Shown one piece after another: positions 34,805-46,497 of a stretch of 64,000 nucleotides of DNA. The notes beneath the pieces are model-generated. The model made no database searches. It was not told where the DNA came from and saw only the letters and a list, made by a program, of their open reading frames with translations. How positions within the stretch are numbered: the stretch's first letter is position 1; every line of letters starts with the position of its first letter. The stretch covers positions 17,008,501-17,072,500 of the forward strand of contig CM060196.1 in assembly GCA_030549335.1 (NCBI GenBank), in the 5' to 3' direction. Both the position numbers and the translations under genes were made by a program. The DNA is from Pontederia crassipes. Lineage: Eukaryota; Streptophyta; Magnoliopsida; Commelinales; Pontederiaceae.

Positions 34805-37800
34805 AACAACAACAACAAAGCCTTATCCCACTAGGTGGGGTCGGCTACATGGATCATACGACGTCATTCCGCTCTATTAGTAACCAAACCTTTCGGTATA
34901 TTATTCACCAATAGATCTTGCTCTATTAGTTTGTCAAGTGTCCGCCTTGGCCTCCCTCTCCCTCTTTTAATCGGACTCCAAATTATTTGATCTACTCTTC
35001 TTACTGGCGCATCTAATGGTCTTCTCTGAACATGACCAAACCATTTCAAACGATTCTCTACCATTTTCTCACTAATAGGAGCCACTCCTACTCGTTCACG
35101 TATATGATCATTCCTAATCTTATCTAATCTTGTATGACCACACATCCATCTCAACATCCTCATTTCGGCTACCCCCACTTTACGTTCATGTTGTCCCTTC
35201 ATAGCCCAGCATTCACTACCATATAACACTGTTGGCCTTATAGCAGTACGATAGAATTTTCCTTTAACTTTATTGGGTACTTTTCTATCACAAAGAACTC
35301 CAGTGACTTTCCTCCACTTACACCAACCAGCTTGAATTCTATGATTAACATTGTCATCAATCTCACCATCTTGTCTTACAATTGATCCTAAATATTTAAA
35401 CTTTGTCACTTGAGGAATTATATCCTCCCCTAGCCTAACTTTCAAATCGTCTCTAAGTTGTTTATTTGTGAAATTGCTATGCATATATTCTGTTTTATTC
35501 CTACTTAAACGAAAACCCTTTGACTCCAACGTATTTCTCCATATTTCCAATTTTGTATTAATCTCTTCTCTTGAATCCGCTAAAAGTACTATATCATCCG
35601 CAAATAGCATGCACTTAGGTACCTCCTCTGTGATACTCTCGGTTATAGCATCGATAACTAAGTTAAATAGATACGGGCTTAAAGCTGATCCTTGACGTAG
35701 GCCAATTCCTATAGGAAATTCATTTGTCTCACCTCCGGGTGTCCTAACCCTAGTCAATGCCCCATCGTACATATCTTGTATTATCTTAATGTAGGCAACA
35801 CTCACCCTCTTCTTTTGCAAGGCTTTCCAAAGTACATCCCTTAGTACCCGATCATACGCCTTCTCTAAGTCAATGAAAGGCATATGTAAGTCTCTTCTCC
35901 TACTTCGATACTTCTCCATCATCCCACTTAGTAAATAAATCGCCTCTGTAGTGGATCTTCCTGGCATGAACCCAAATTGTCTCTCAAAAATATTAGTCTT
36001 CATTCTCAATCTATGCTCAATCACTTTTTCCCATAATTTCATTGTGTGACTCATAAGTTTAATCCCTCTATAATTTGCACAATTCTGAATATCCCCTTTA
36101 TTTTTGTAAATAGGAACTAATGTACTTAATCTCCAATCATCAGGCATCTTTTTAGACCGTAAAATCTCATTAAATAGTTTACATAACCACAACACACCTT
36201 TTTCTCCTAAACATTTCCAAACTTCAATCGGTATACCATCCGGTCCAACGGCTTTATCATTCTCCATTTTCTTAAGAGCTTCGCTAACCTCTGAGACTCT
36301 AATTCTACGATAAAATGACCTATTAAGCTCACATTCGCTAACTATCAAGTCCTCCAAATCACAACGGGAACCTTCACATCCATCATTAAATAGCTTATAG
36401 AAATATTCTTCTCATCTGTTCTTAATATCTCCTTCAGTAACTAAAATCTTGCCAACTTCATTTTTTATGCATCTTACTTGATCCAAATCTCTCGACTCCT
36501 TCTCTTTATTCCTTGCAATCTTGTAAATCCTTTATTCGCCAGCCTTTGTCCCTAACTCCTTATAAAACCCCTCATATGCTTTAGCACGAGCATCACTAGC
36601 TGCCTTCTTAGCCTCCTTTTTCGCCAAATGATACTTTTCCCAATTGTCAGAACTATTGTCCAAGTGTATCGCCTTGAAACAATTCTTCTTATTACGCACC
36701 TTTTCTTGGACCTCCTCATTCCACCACCAAGTCTCCTTATCTCGTGGTCCAAAACCTTTTGATTCTCCTAAAATGACTTTAGCAACCATTTCAACTTTTT
36801 TTGCCACATTCTCCCACATGATACTAGCATCTCCTTCTAACTCTCACACACTTTCTTCTAATAACTTACTTCTAAAAGTCTCTCGCTTCTCCCCCTTTAA
36901 CTGCCACCATTTGATCTTTCGATCAAAAACTGTTCGGGATTTTGGTTTTATACATTTCATTTGCATATCAAGAACTAACAATCTATGTTGTGTAGTCACC
37001 CCATGCCCAGGAATTACTTTGCAATTAGTACAGCGTCTTTAATCAGTATTTCTTGTCAAGAAAAAATCAATTTGAGACCTATGAGTTCCACTTTTGTATG
37101 TGATTAAATGTTCCTCTCTCTTCCTAAAACAAGTGTTGATAATCTTAAGGTCGTATGCTAAAGAAAAATCAATAATAATTTGTCCTTCCTCATTCAACTC
37201 TCCAAAACCAAAATCACCATGAACCCTTGCATGTGGTCCTGCCTCTTTACCAACATGTTCATTAAGGTCTCCCCCAATATAAACTTTCTCGGTTGTTGGT
37301 ATACTTTCAATCAAACCCTCCATATCTGCCCAAAACTTCTCCTTGAGATGTGATTCTGCTCCTACTTGAGGTGCATATGCACTAATAATGTTCATAGTCT
37401 CCTTTCCAACAATTACTTTCACGGATATGATTCGATCCTCAATCTTTTTAACTTCCACAACATTCTTCCTCCATTCCGCATCCGCGATAATACCAACACC
37501 CATTCCTTCCATTTACCTTACCTGTGTACCAAAGTTTGGAACCATTTAACCTAATCTCTTTACTTCCCTCTCCTACCCATCTAGTTTCTTGCAAGCATAA
37601 GATACTAATCTTACGCTGGTCCATTACTTGTGCCACCTCGAGGCGCTTCCCATTCAACGTCCCAATGTTCCAAGAACCTAATCTGACCTTAGTCTCATGA
37701 ACTAGCTTCTTTAACCGTCTCCGTCCATTAGAGTGCGGTAGCCCTTGCTCATTTAACACTGCATTCAGGCGAGGATGCAGCGGCTCTTGCTCTCTTATCA

Positions 37801-37974
37801 CTGTACCCGAGCTGTACAGCGCGTTACTTACGGGTAACGACCTAGCATTAACACAATATATTCGTTGATCCATGTTCATAAGATTCGACAGGATTTTATG
37901 CTGGCTGTCGGAGCCTAACACAACCCTCCTCCTTTATCCGGGCTTGGGACCGGCTATAAAATATAGGCGGAGTT
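34805..37974 (-). mobile_element. Complete RTE-type LINE
   Basis: A perfect 19-bp duplication AACCTAAAGCCTAACAACA flanks it (34786-34804 and 37975-37993). It has a 5' end identical in kind to the SINE heads (37862-37974), one long endonuclease-reverse transcriptase frame, a 3'UTR of about 59 bases and a (TTG)n tail. Endonuclease plus reverse transcriptase in one frame and a short-repeat tail instead of poly(A) are RTE-clade features. The intact duplication suggests fairly recent insertion, although the frame is dead. Confidence 0.9.
34864..37921 (-). pseudogene. RTE endonuclease-reverse transcriptase, disabled
   Basis: About 1,000 codons. The endonuclease starts LGSWNIGTLNG and has QETRW (about 37600), then after a frameshift near 37508 NIISAYAPQVG, YIGGDLNEHVGK and the terminal THRSQIDFFL. 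The reverse transcriptase is one uninterrupted frame from 36357 to 34864 (497 codons) with motif A FIDLEKAYD (residues 161-169), motif B GLRQGSALSP (219-228) and motif C FADD (252-255), and a C-terminal RGRGRPRRTLDKLI. Breaks in order: one extra G after NGRNG; TAA after LTRNTD (37039); TGA after LLEESV (about 36845); TAA after GTKAGE (36532); TGA where Trp is expected before EEYFYKLF (about 36415). All breaks lie in the endonuclease and linker, so the protein cannot be made whole. Plant annotations often mislabel such frames as craniofacial development protein 2-like. Confidence 0.9.
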
Positions 37975-37993
37975 AACCTAAAGCCTAACAACA

Positions 37994-40516
37994 TTTAAAT
38001 AAATTTCAAACTAACTAAAATTCAAATCTTCTACTCTTCCTGCATCAATCTACCTCTTTGTTCGACCTTGAGCTTAAAAGCCAAAGATATGAAGCCTCTA
38101 AAAAAAAAGTCAAATATGAAGGATGATGCCTAGTATCTCATATTCTTTAATAATTTATAAGGCGGGTCAATTGCAACTAAGTGAATTGAAAGACATCATA
38201 ATGCATAGGATCACATTCATTGAGTGACTTCAAAATATAAGCGATGTAAACACACGCTAAGTCACCTTCAAGCTCATCAGCTCTTTTTTCTTGAATTTTT
38301 CATTTATCACTTCAACAAATTTATCTTCCTTTTGCTTTAAAGATTATTATTAATGTCAAATATGCCTCAACTTCATTTTTCTTTGTTATGCTGATGCAAG
38401 TTTCTATTTTGACTTTATTCAGCTTCAAAGTCTTCAAATAGATAACAAGAAATTTTATGAAATAAATATTTAACTTTAGTTCTGGATAAAGTACAATCTC
38501 TTCGATACAATTCCAAATCTTCAACAAGTCCAAATCAACTTTTCACTCCATATTTAATTGTAGTGCCTAAATAAAGTACAATCTCTTTGTTAAGTTGTAC
38601 AAAAGGTGTTTCGGGCATTCAATCCAATTTTTATTTAACCAAAGCTGTCTTCTCGATTGATTTCATGATATTCTCCGAATTAACTTTTCACCTCTTGTCT
38701 CACATTTTGTAACTTTTTTTAATCCTTTTGTGATTGCTGCAAAATGATGGAGGTAGAAAATGTTGCTGCAATAGTTTCTTCATATTTTTTCATGATCGAA
38801 CAAGTTTCTTCTGATAACAATGTTGATCTTGTTTGTTCTCATTCGACCATGGAAGCTCTTCCTATATATCTATTGACATCTAGTTTCACCTGTTGGTGCT
38901 TTTAAATAAATTAAAAGTCTTACTTCAGACTATAGCCTTCCATTCAAATATCAAGTAGGGGCTCTGAACTCAGAGTATTGGTCCAAATCAAAGATTTAGC
39001 GGGCCATCTGGTTGGATAGGGTTGACCAGGTTTGGAATTTTTTTGAGGTTTGGAAAATTAAAACAGCATGACACATTGATGGTTGGTTCGGAGAGATCGA
39101 AGAAACCCCAATTGATGCTGGGTTGACAAGTCATCAGATTCACCAATCCAACCAAACCTTGTGTAGCCACATCCCAATATTTAAAGAAATGATCTACTTT
39201 GAAGATCCAATATAAAAAACTGCCAGTGCCAAAGTAGGCCATTAAATGCTGGTGGTTTTGCCCTCGTCTTCTTAAAACAAAGAGGAAAAAATAATAAATG
39301 GGTATTTGGCTAGTTAACTAGTAGGAGAGAAAGGGAAATGTGTATAGCTCGGTACTGAGAAAAGAGGAAAAAAAAAGACGAAAAGAAAAGGCAAAAGGAA
39401 TTTAATTGAAAAAATAATATGCAATGCAAGTATAAAGTAGGGGGAAAAATGCATTCAATTTTTCTTTTGGTGAAAGTTTTTTTTTTTATTTTGGCAATGA
39501 ACACTTGAGTCATGATTGGGGAAAAATAAAGTACTATAAATGAAGCAATATGTGGATGCATAGATGAAGGGTGTTATGAGGGAAAATAAATGGATGTACA
39601 ATGACAATGAGGAATCAATAAGAAAGATGACAAAGTAGATGAAGAAAAATTGAAATAATATGTAAGAAAAAGGTGATGGGAGAAACAATTATAAAACATG
39701 ATGGACAATCGAATACATTAAGAAAAAAATAAAAGAAATTGAACAGAACATTATTTTTGTAGTGATGTTGAGCACGTGAGTGAAGAGACAAATCTTGTTG
39801 AAGGCTTTGATGTCACTTGATACAACAAGGATCATAGTGAAGGAGATTACAACCTCCAGACAAGTCCCAAAAGAAATTAATATTTCAAAAGCACCACTAA
39901 AAGCTTAATTGAATGATATATCATACATCGGGCATGAGTTTGTAATCCAAAGAAAAAAAAACAAGACAACAAAAATTGTAAGAAATTAAGTGGATTTGTT
40001 CATAATGAAAACTTTAGGCCTACCGTTTAAAGAGAGCTTAGGCATTTAGAACCAAATTCTAACAATGTAAAAACTATAATATAAATAATGAGAAATATCT
40101 AGACAAGAGTCCAAATAACTAAATTTAAAATCCCCTATCATTCTTGTCCTCGATCAGTTCACAATGAGAGTTTATATGTGCTGCATATTGCATATGAAAG
40201 GATCTCGTTCCCCTAAAACCTACATTGCGAGTAGGTAACTCCAGCTTGAGGTGAAATAAAGCTGGTAACAGAAACTAACAAGACTGATATTTGGTGTTTT
40301 CTTCATATAAACCTTTCTTAGATATATGTTCTCTCTAGTTGGAATTATAACATAACTGTTATTTCCTTTAATTCAGAAAGGATGGTTAACAAGATACAGA
40401 TGCAGGGAGGGAATGAGAAAATAAATGAGAACAGAATGATAGGCTGAAAAAGAAAGAAATGAGAATGGAATGACTAATTATTTGTGTGCACTAGGTAGAA
40501 ACTCATTATCTTGTCC
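37994..40516. other. Intergenic DNA between LINE and SINE 4
   Basis: No gene or bounded repeat recognised. Confidence 0.5.
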
Positions 40517-40536
40517 TTGAGGTTTAAATTTTACAA

Positions 40537-40722
40537 CAACAACAACAACAACAAAGCCTTATCCCACTAGGTGGGGTCGGCTACATGGATCATACGACGC
40601 CATTCCGTATTCGTTGATCCATGTTCATAAGATTCGACATGATTTTATGCTGGCTGTCGAGGCCTAACACAACCCTCCTCCTTTATCCGGGCTTGGGACC
40701 GGCTATAAAATATAGGCGGAGT
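40537..40722 (-). mobile_element. Au-like SINE 4
   Basis: Flanked by the 20-bp repeat TTGAGGTTTAAATTTTACAA (40517-40536 and 40723-40742). The head breaks at GATCAACGAATA and joins CGGAATGGCGTCGTATGATC of the tail. The perfect duplication suggests a recent insertion. Confidence 0.9.
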
Positions 40723-40742
40723 TTGAGGTTTAAATTTTACAA

Positions 40743-42067
40743 AGACAACTAAAATTTTATAATGATTTTAAAAAACATTTATTGATTATATCATTTGAGA
40801 TATCTTATTCTATTGAAATCTCCTTCGTTTAGGTGGTGATGGAAGGTGGTAGGTGACTTTGTGAGGTTGGTCGGAGCAAAGAGTAATGGCAATGATGATG
40901 AATGAAGAGAGATTATGACGTCATTGATGGTGGTAAGAAGAGCAAATTACAACATGAGTGGGAGATGTGCAACAAAGGTCAAAAAGTAATGTGAGAGTAT
41001 AGCAAAGCAGACGATTGGGAGGGGGCAGAGGGTAAAAATGAAGGGTGGTGGCTGGAAGGTAAAGTTAATATTTTCAAAAATATGTGAAGATCTTTCTTTA
41101 ATTACTTAAGAATTTATTAGCCATCAATCCATATGTCACTTTCTAAAGGCATTCAATGAGCTATCAAATTTTTAAAAGGGATATGTACGAAAGTCCCTAC
41201 TTTCTCTTTATTCAGTCAACTAGTACATCCAACCCCCTCAAAAACAAGAAGGAAAAAAAAGAAAAGAAAACACTATTGCACCCAATTTTGGTAATATTAT
41301 ATAAATCAGGTTTATTTGCTTGTTTATTCTAAGGTAACAAACTTATGGAATCAGACATCTATTCAGGATGTAATGGAACTACCAGTCCTCGGTGAAATAT
41401 ACTAAAGAGCTGATTTAGCTTATTTCCTCTTTTTTCAGCCTTTTTCATTATATAAGGTTCAAAATATTTCGCAGGGACTAACTGAAAATAAGTATCTATT
41501 CAAACAGAGAATCATTGTCTCATATTTTGGAAACTTGGAATACTATCCAAATAATGCATATAAACTCACAATATATGATCAGTCAATGTAGACACATTGG
41601 ATCTTACCAACTGGAAACTGTCAAGTTGTATTAGTTATGTGAGAATTAAGGTTCCACTACTAGATTGAAATTTTAATTCCAGAAATGAATTGACTTAAAC
41701 AAAATTACAAAAGATGTATACCATAAAAGCATAAAATTGAGGTTGGTGTGCTAGTGTTGAGTGTGAATAAACTTCTAATATTGGGCTTCCTTAGTCCTGA
41801 AAAACAATATATGTTTCATCAATGAAATGTTTTAGGTGTCACAATAACGTCTGAAGAACTCCCCTGAATATGCAACAATCAATATCAATAACCCAAAGGA
41901 AAAAAGCATGGTGAGCCTAACAATCTGCCACAAATTTGTAGCACTAAGTATGCAGTTTTCTTTAGATAATATATTTTTACAGCTTGAATTGTTCAAAATG
42001 TGTATAATTCTCAAGTTCATCATCTGAAATTGAATAAAAAAATGCATGAATATTTGTTGACACTTAC
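40743..42067. other. Region expected to hold the last exon of the Cmc1-like gene
   Basis: Minus-strand acceptors following the donor at 42067 were inspected by eye. Those at about 42024, 41797 and 41473 each give an early stop when joined. No plausible final exon was found. Otherwise featureless. Confidence 0.4.
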
Positions 42068-43601
42068 TATTGGTGAAGGCACTCATTTAACTCTTTCGCT
42101 TGTTGACGACAGTGCCATACAACAGATAAAGTTCTTCCAGCAGCACAATCAGCATATTTTGCACAGTATTGAGCACATTCTTTTATAGCTTTTTGTTTCA
42201 TTTTGCTGCGTAAAGCTGAAATTTAGAAATTAGAAAAATTAGAACTACATGGTTGAATTAGTCATCCTTTTGCCCTTAAAAAACTCAACAACCTTCATAT
42301 AATACTGCAATGTGACAATATAGAGAAAAGAGGTAAATGACCAATTGACAACAACAGACTAGGTAAAAGGAACACACTCTGAGACATTATCTGCATAGCT
42401 ACTTTCAGACATCTTATCGTTCTTTCAGCACACCTAACAATGCATAAAGGTCCCCCTCAAACACACACACAATGCAAAAAGGTGATAGAATAAAGTAACA
42501 GCAAATTAGTAACTAGGAGTTCAACTTCTTTGCAAAAGTAACTACAGATTTTGGTCTATTTGCCAACAAAAGGAATTAACGCATGTTAAATCTTAACGTG
42601 AAAGGATTATTTAAACTAATCGAACATACTTATTCTTAATTATGTCATAGTTAACTGAGGCTAATGACACCCTTCCTTGCAATGGATGATCTATGAACAA
42701 TAGATCTTGTAAGTTGTAACATATTTTACAAAGTGAAGCCTACCCCACCATGACAAACATTTTCTTTTTGAAAAAACACCGTGGCAAATATATTAGCCAG
42801 AATATTGAAACGATGAATCTTGCTTGAAATGATTGGATCAGCAACTACTGAAAATATAGTATATAACAAGACTTTTAGATCCGGGGCACATGATCTACAC
42901 AGACATTCACTGAGCTCATGGAAGCCTTGCAAAATAAATCAATTCCTCTGTGTACCATGAACTTCAAGTTTATTTAAAACACAAGTAGAGTTGAAAGATG
43001 GTTGACTTGTAGTGGCTCAATGTCGAATAAAATGAGGTCAATAGCCCTCATGTTTGTTTGTCCACTTCAAATTAGCAATATATTCAAACATGGTTTTCAG
43101 TATTACTTCTATATACTTGAGCAATATCGGAGTCAAAACTCTTCTAAAAACTACATATATGGAAATGGCAAATTGAAACCCTACATTAACATTATTATAC
43201 ACATATACACATGTGTATCATCAATTATTCCCATCCCAAAAACAAATTAGACACAAACTAAATTAACGCAGTGCAGGACGATGTCTCATCAAAGCATACG
43301 AATTGCAACAGAGAGAAAAAAAATATATTACTGCTTCATATGCAGACAGCCGCTTTATAATTGAACCCTGATACTTCGATGTAAATTGCATTAGGGTCCT
43401 TAAATTTAAGGGAACTGAGGACGAGCAACACAATTCAGAGGTTCGAATTCACGTCATCGGATCAAGAGGAACAAAGATCGACGCGACACACAAAAGAAAA
43501 TAACCAAGAAAGAGTGAGGAAGAGGCATTTGGTTCATGGGAGTTACCTTCTTCCACCTTCTTCTTGACATGGTTCTGCCTCGCCTCCTCGATGTACCCCA
43601 T
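42068..43601 (-). CDS. CMC1: Cmc1-like twin-CX9C mitochondrial protein, two exons, 3' end unresolved
   Basis: Exon 1 (43547-43601) encodes MGYIEEARQNHVKKKVEE and ends in G before GTAACT. Exon 2 (42068-42215) follows TTTCAG and encodes ALRSKMKQKAIKEC onward. Joined, the codon GCT is rebuilt exactly. Cys32-X9-Cys42 and Cys54-X9-Cys64 form the CHCH/twin-CX9C fold, with an additional Cys36; the segment AAGRTLSVVWHCRQQAKELN is characteristic of plant Cmc1-like proteins. Family role: imported into the mitochondrial intermembrane space by the Mia40 pathway and needed for cytochrome c oxidase assembly. Intron 1 is about 1.3 kb (42216-43546). After LHQ the exon ends in TA followed by GTAAGT, a good donor; without splicing the next codon is TAG, giving 67 residues. 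Relatives usually have a further short C-terminal segment, whose exon I could not find. The start is fixed by homology; the upstream in-frame Met is unlikely. Confidence 0.8.
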
Positions 43602-43711
43602 CGGCGTTTCTACCCAAAGCTCTGCAAGAGGAAACCCAGCAGCAGAGTTGAGAAAGAGCACCATGCTCTTGTTTTAACGGAGCAGCAGCAGGAGCAGGCG
43701 GCGGAGTGGAA

Positions 43712-43750
43712 TGGGCTTTTGGTTATCATCTACAAATGCATAACGGCCCA
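43712..43750 (-). promoter_or_regulatory. Site II promoter elements of the Cmc1-like gene
   Basis: TGGGCT at 43712-43717 and GGCCCA (TGGGCC on the minus strand) at 43745-43750 lie 110-150 bases upstream of ATG 43601. Paired TGGGCC/T elements are common in plant nuclear genes for mitochondrial respiratory proteins, which fits the product. A CTCTTGCAG acceptor-like site near 43623 hints at a 5'UTR intron. Confidence 0.55.
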
Positions 43751-43753
43751 TTA

Positions 43754-44306
43754 AAAAATCCAAAACCATTCTCAAATGTAAATAGTTTTTCTCTTTCAAA
43801 TTTCTCATTTACGTTTTTGTGCCGTTCTTAAAATAAAATTTATTTAAATATTTTAAGAAATACCCTCTTATATACTATAATAATTGTTTTTTTGCATGTT
43901 AACTATAAGTTAAACTTCCTTCAGAAATCATCAAACTTTTTTGTGGAATCATCTTTATTTGTGAATGATTCTTATGCCCCTTAATGGTAATTTACTATGC
44001 TATTATATTTGTCTTTTCTTATGAACCTAATAATAATAATAATTTAACTAAAAACTAAAACCACAGTGAGGTTGCATGTTTCCTTTATTTTTAATTATTT
44101 TTTAAAATTATTAAATTTTTAGAAATTAAAATATAAGTTTTTATAATTATTTATTAATTAACATTAAAGGAATAAACCAATTAAGAGAAAGTCCGACTTT
44201 CTCAAATGGAAGAATCTAATTATCTTATCGAAAGTAATTATACTTGTTCAGTCCAAATCTAAAGAAAATCGGTGGAAATTGATCGAACAATTTTGAATCT
44301 CTAGGT
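43754..44306. other. Intergenic DNA
   Basis: A+T-rich, no feature recognised. Confidence 0.5.
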
Positions 44307-44985
44307 TATGTTTGGCACGAGAATTTTGAGTTCCCGAGAACTAATTGATTTGATAGATAAATTTAAATGTGGTGTTTCGATGAAAAAGTGTAATGATGAG
44401 AATTTGAAAGGTTGATTTGATAGATAAATTTTAGTATGTGTTTGGATAAAAAATAAGAACTAATAATATAATTTATTATTTTATAAAGTTTAAAATTATA
44501 GTAAATTAAAATATTATTTATTTATTTAGTTAAAATAATTATTTATCTTAATATTATATTTTATAGTTTATAAAAATACTTAGGTTAATATTATAATTTA
44601 TGAAAAATAATATTTATTGTTTTTCCTATGTTATTAATATTATAAAAAAATATTCATATTAAGTTAAAGAATTTATTTTATAAGCTAAATAATATTATAT
44701 TAATAAATAAAATATTATAATGGATTATTATTTAAGTTAATATAATAATATTTTAATGAATAATATTACCATCAAATAGTAATTATTAATATCTTATTAA
44801 TTAAAATAATAAATAATTGAAAGAAAAAAAGGGCCATGTTCTCGCTGGAGGCGAGAGCTCGGCAAAGTTCTCGCCTCCAGCAAGAACTTTATGTTCTCCG
44901 TTTTAGAGAACATGGGTCACGTGTCGGGTCAAGCGACCCGTTTGACAAAATATTTCAGAACTTGAGTCAAACACTGCCCTAGAGT
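44307..44985. mobile_element. MITE-like element with strong terminal hairpin
   Basis: The left end CTAGGTTATGTTTGGCACGA and the inverted right end CTAGGGCAGTGTTTGACTCA resemble each other, with AGTTC phrases inside each. The core is almost pure A+T. Near the right end (44836-44890) GTTCTCGCTGGAGGCGAGA pairs with TTCTCGCCTCCAGCAAGAAC across an 11-base loop, unusually G+C-rich for this region. No clean target-site duplication. Confidence 0.5.
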
Positions 44986-45137
44986 AGCTAGTCGTGACCT
45001 ACATCTCATCTTCGTTCCTAAGGATTGTCTCCCATCATCCTTGAGTTTAACATTAGATTTCATGTTACATTCTCTACATGTTCCGTCGAGCACAATGTTA
45101 GCTAAATTAGAGTTATTATTAGGAAAAAAAGGAATAT

Positions 45138-45280
45138 GTGGACTCAAAATAGGTCCACATATATGGACTCACCGTTGATTGATAAATCAATGATGATCCT
45201 TGATAAATACTTTTTTAAGTGACTTTAAAATGGATTTAAGTCCGGTAGTCCATATATGTGAATCCATTTTGAATCTTCAC
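45138..45280. mobile_element. 143-bp foldback MITE
   Basis: Inverted repeats of about 37 bp: the left arm 45138-45174 (GTGGACTCAAAATAGGTCCA ...) and the right arm 45243-45280 read the same on opposite strands apart from about seven differences. They share CACATATATGGACT. No open frame. Confidence 0.75.
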
Positions 45281-46497
45281 AATCCTCAATCTCTTATTAT
45301 TATATTATGAATGTTCCATTCATGTACAACATTCCGACACGGAATGTTCTCTTCCGTTCATGTTCAACATTCCCTGAATTAGAGTTATTATATGTCTTCC
45401 ATCAATGTGAAGCATTCCCTGAATTAAAGTGCATGTGTTACATCCCTTATACGGCAGTATTCTCCTGCGTCAAAGCAAAACGTTTAGATTAACGAAATAC
45501 ATTATTCCCTTTCTTTTCTGAATTAGGAATGTTTATTCCTAATATTGCATTCCTAATAATGATTAATTTTGAAATACAATGTTAGCAGGGTTTTGTGGTG
45601 TCCACATTTGAGATTAACTAAAAGTGGCGCACCTTTTATAAATTTCGAAGATCATCAAATTGAAGAAGTTGAAGAAGTCATACAACAAAACAAAGGTGTA
45701 CGTTAAATATTTTTCATTATAATTTGCACAGTCATTCATATTTTTTTCCTAAAACAAATATTTCTGTCATTATAAGTTTGTAAACCATTTATTAGCATGG
45801 GGTTTAACACAAAGGATAGTTTTTATAATGTATATGCAAGATTAGTTGACTTCTCCGTGAAAAAAGATTATCTTTCTAAATTTAGAAAGATAAAGATGTT
45901 CATTGTGAGATTGCTTGTTTGTTTGTTTCAAACAAAGGCAAAAATATCTCAAAGTAAAGTAAACTTTGGGAAAATATGTGAAAAGAAAACGAGATGTCAA
46001 AGAGAATTGTGGTGCTATGTTGTTGGTTAAAATTACAAATGATGTAAAATGAGATATCAAAAAGTTCGTTGAAGAGCATACACATAAATTAGCTTCAGAG
46101 TTGAAACTGTATGTTACCCTTTCATAATAAATTGTCTACTCAATTTAAAGAAGCTATGAGTGATATAAAAATGTGAGTATTATAGATTATACGAAGGTAT
46201 TGCGAAAAAAGGATGTGGGAGGGAAATGCATGGCGGTGTTAAGTTATTTTTAAAAGAAATTAGTTGATGATTTGTTTTTTTAGAATGGAGGTGTATGAAA
46301 ATGATGTAGGAAAAAGTTTTTTTTTAGCTACTAGTAGATCACAAAATAATTATATGATATTTGATAATGCTGTAATTTGTATACAACATATCACATGAAC
46401 AAGTTGAAGATGTCATTTGTACCATTTACAGGAGTTAATCATCATAGACAATCGGCTTTGGTTGATTGTTCGTTATTAGCTGACGAAGCTGAAGACA

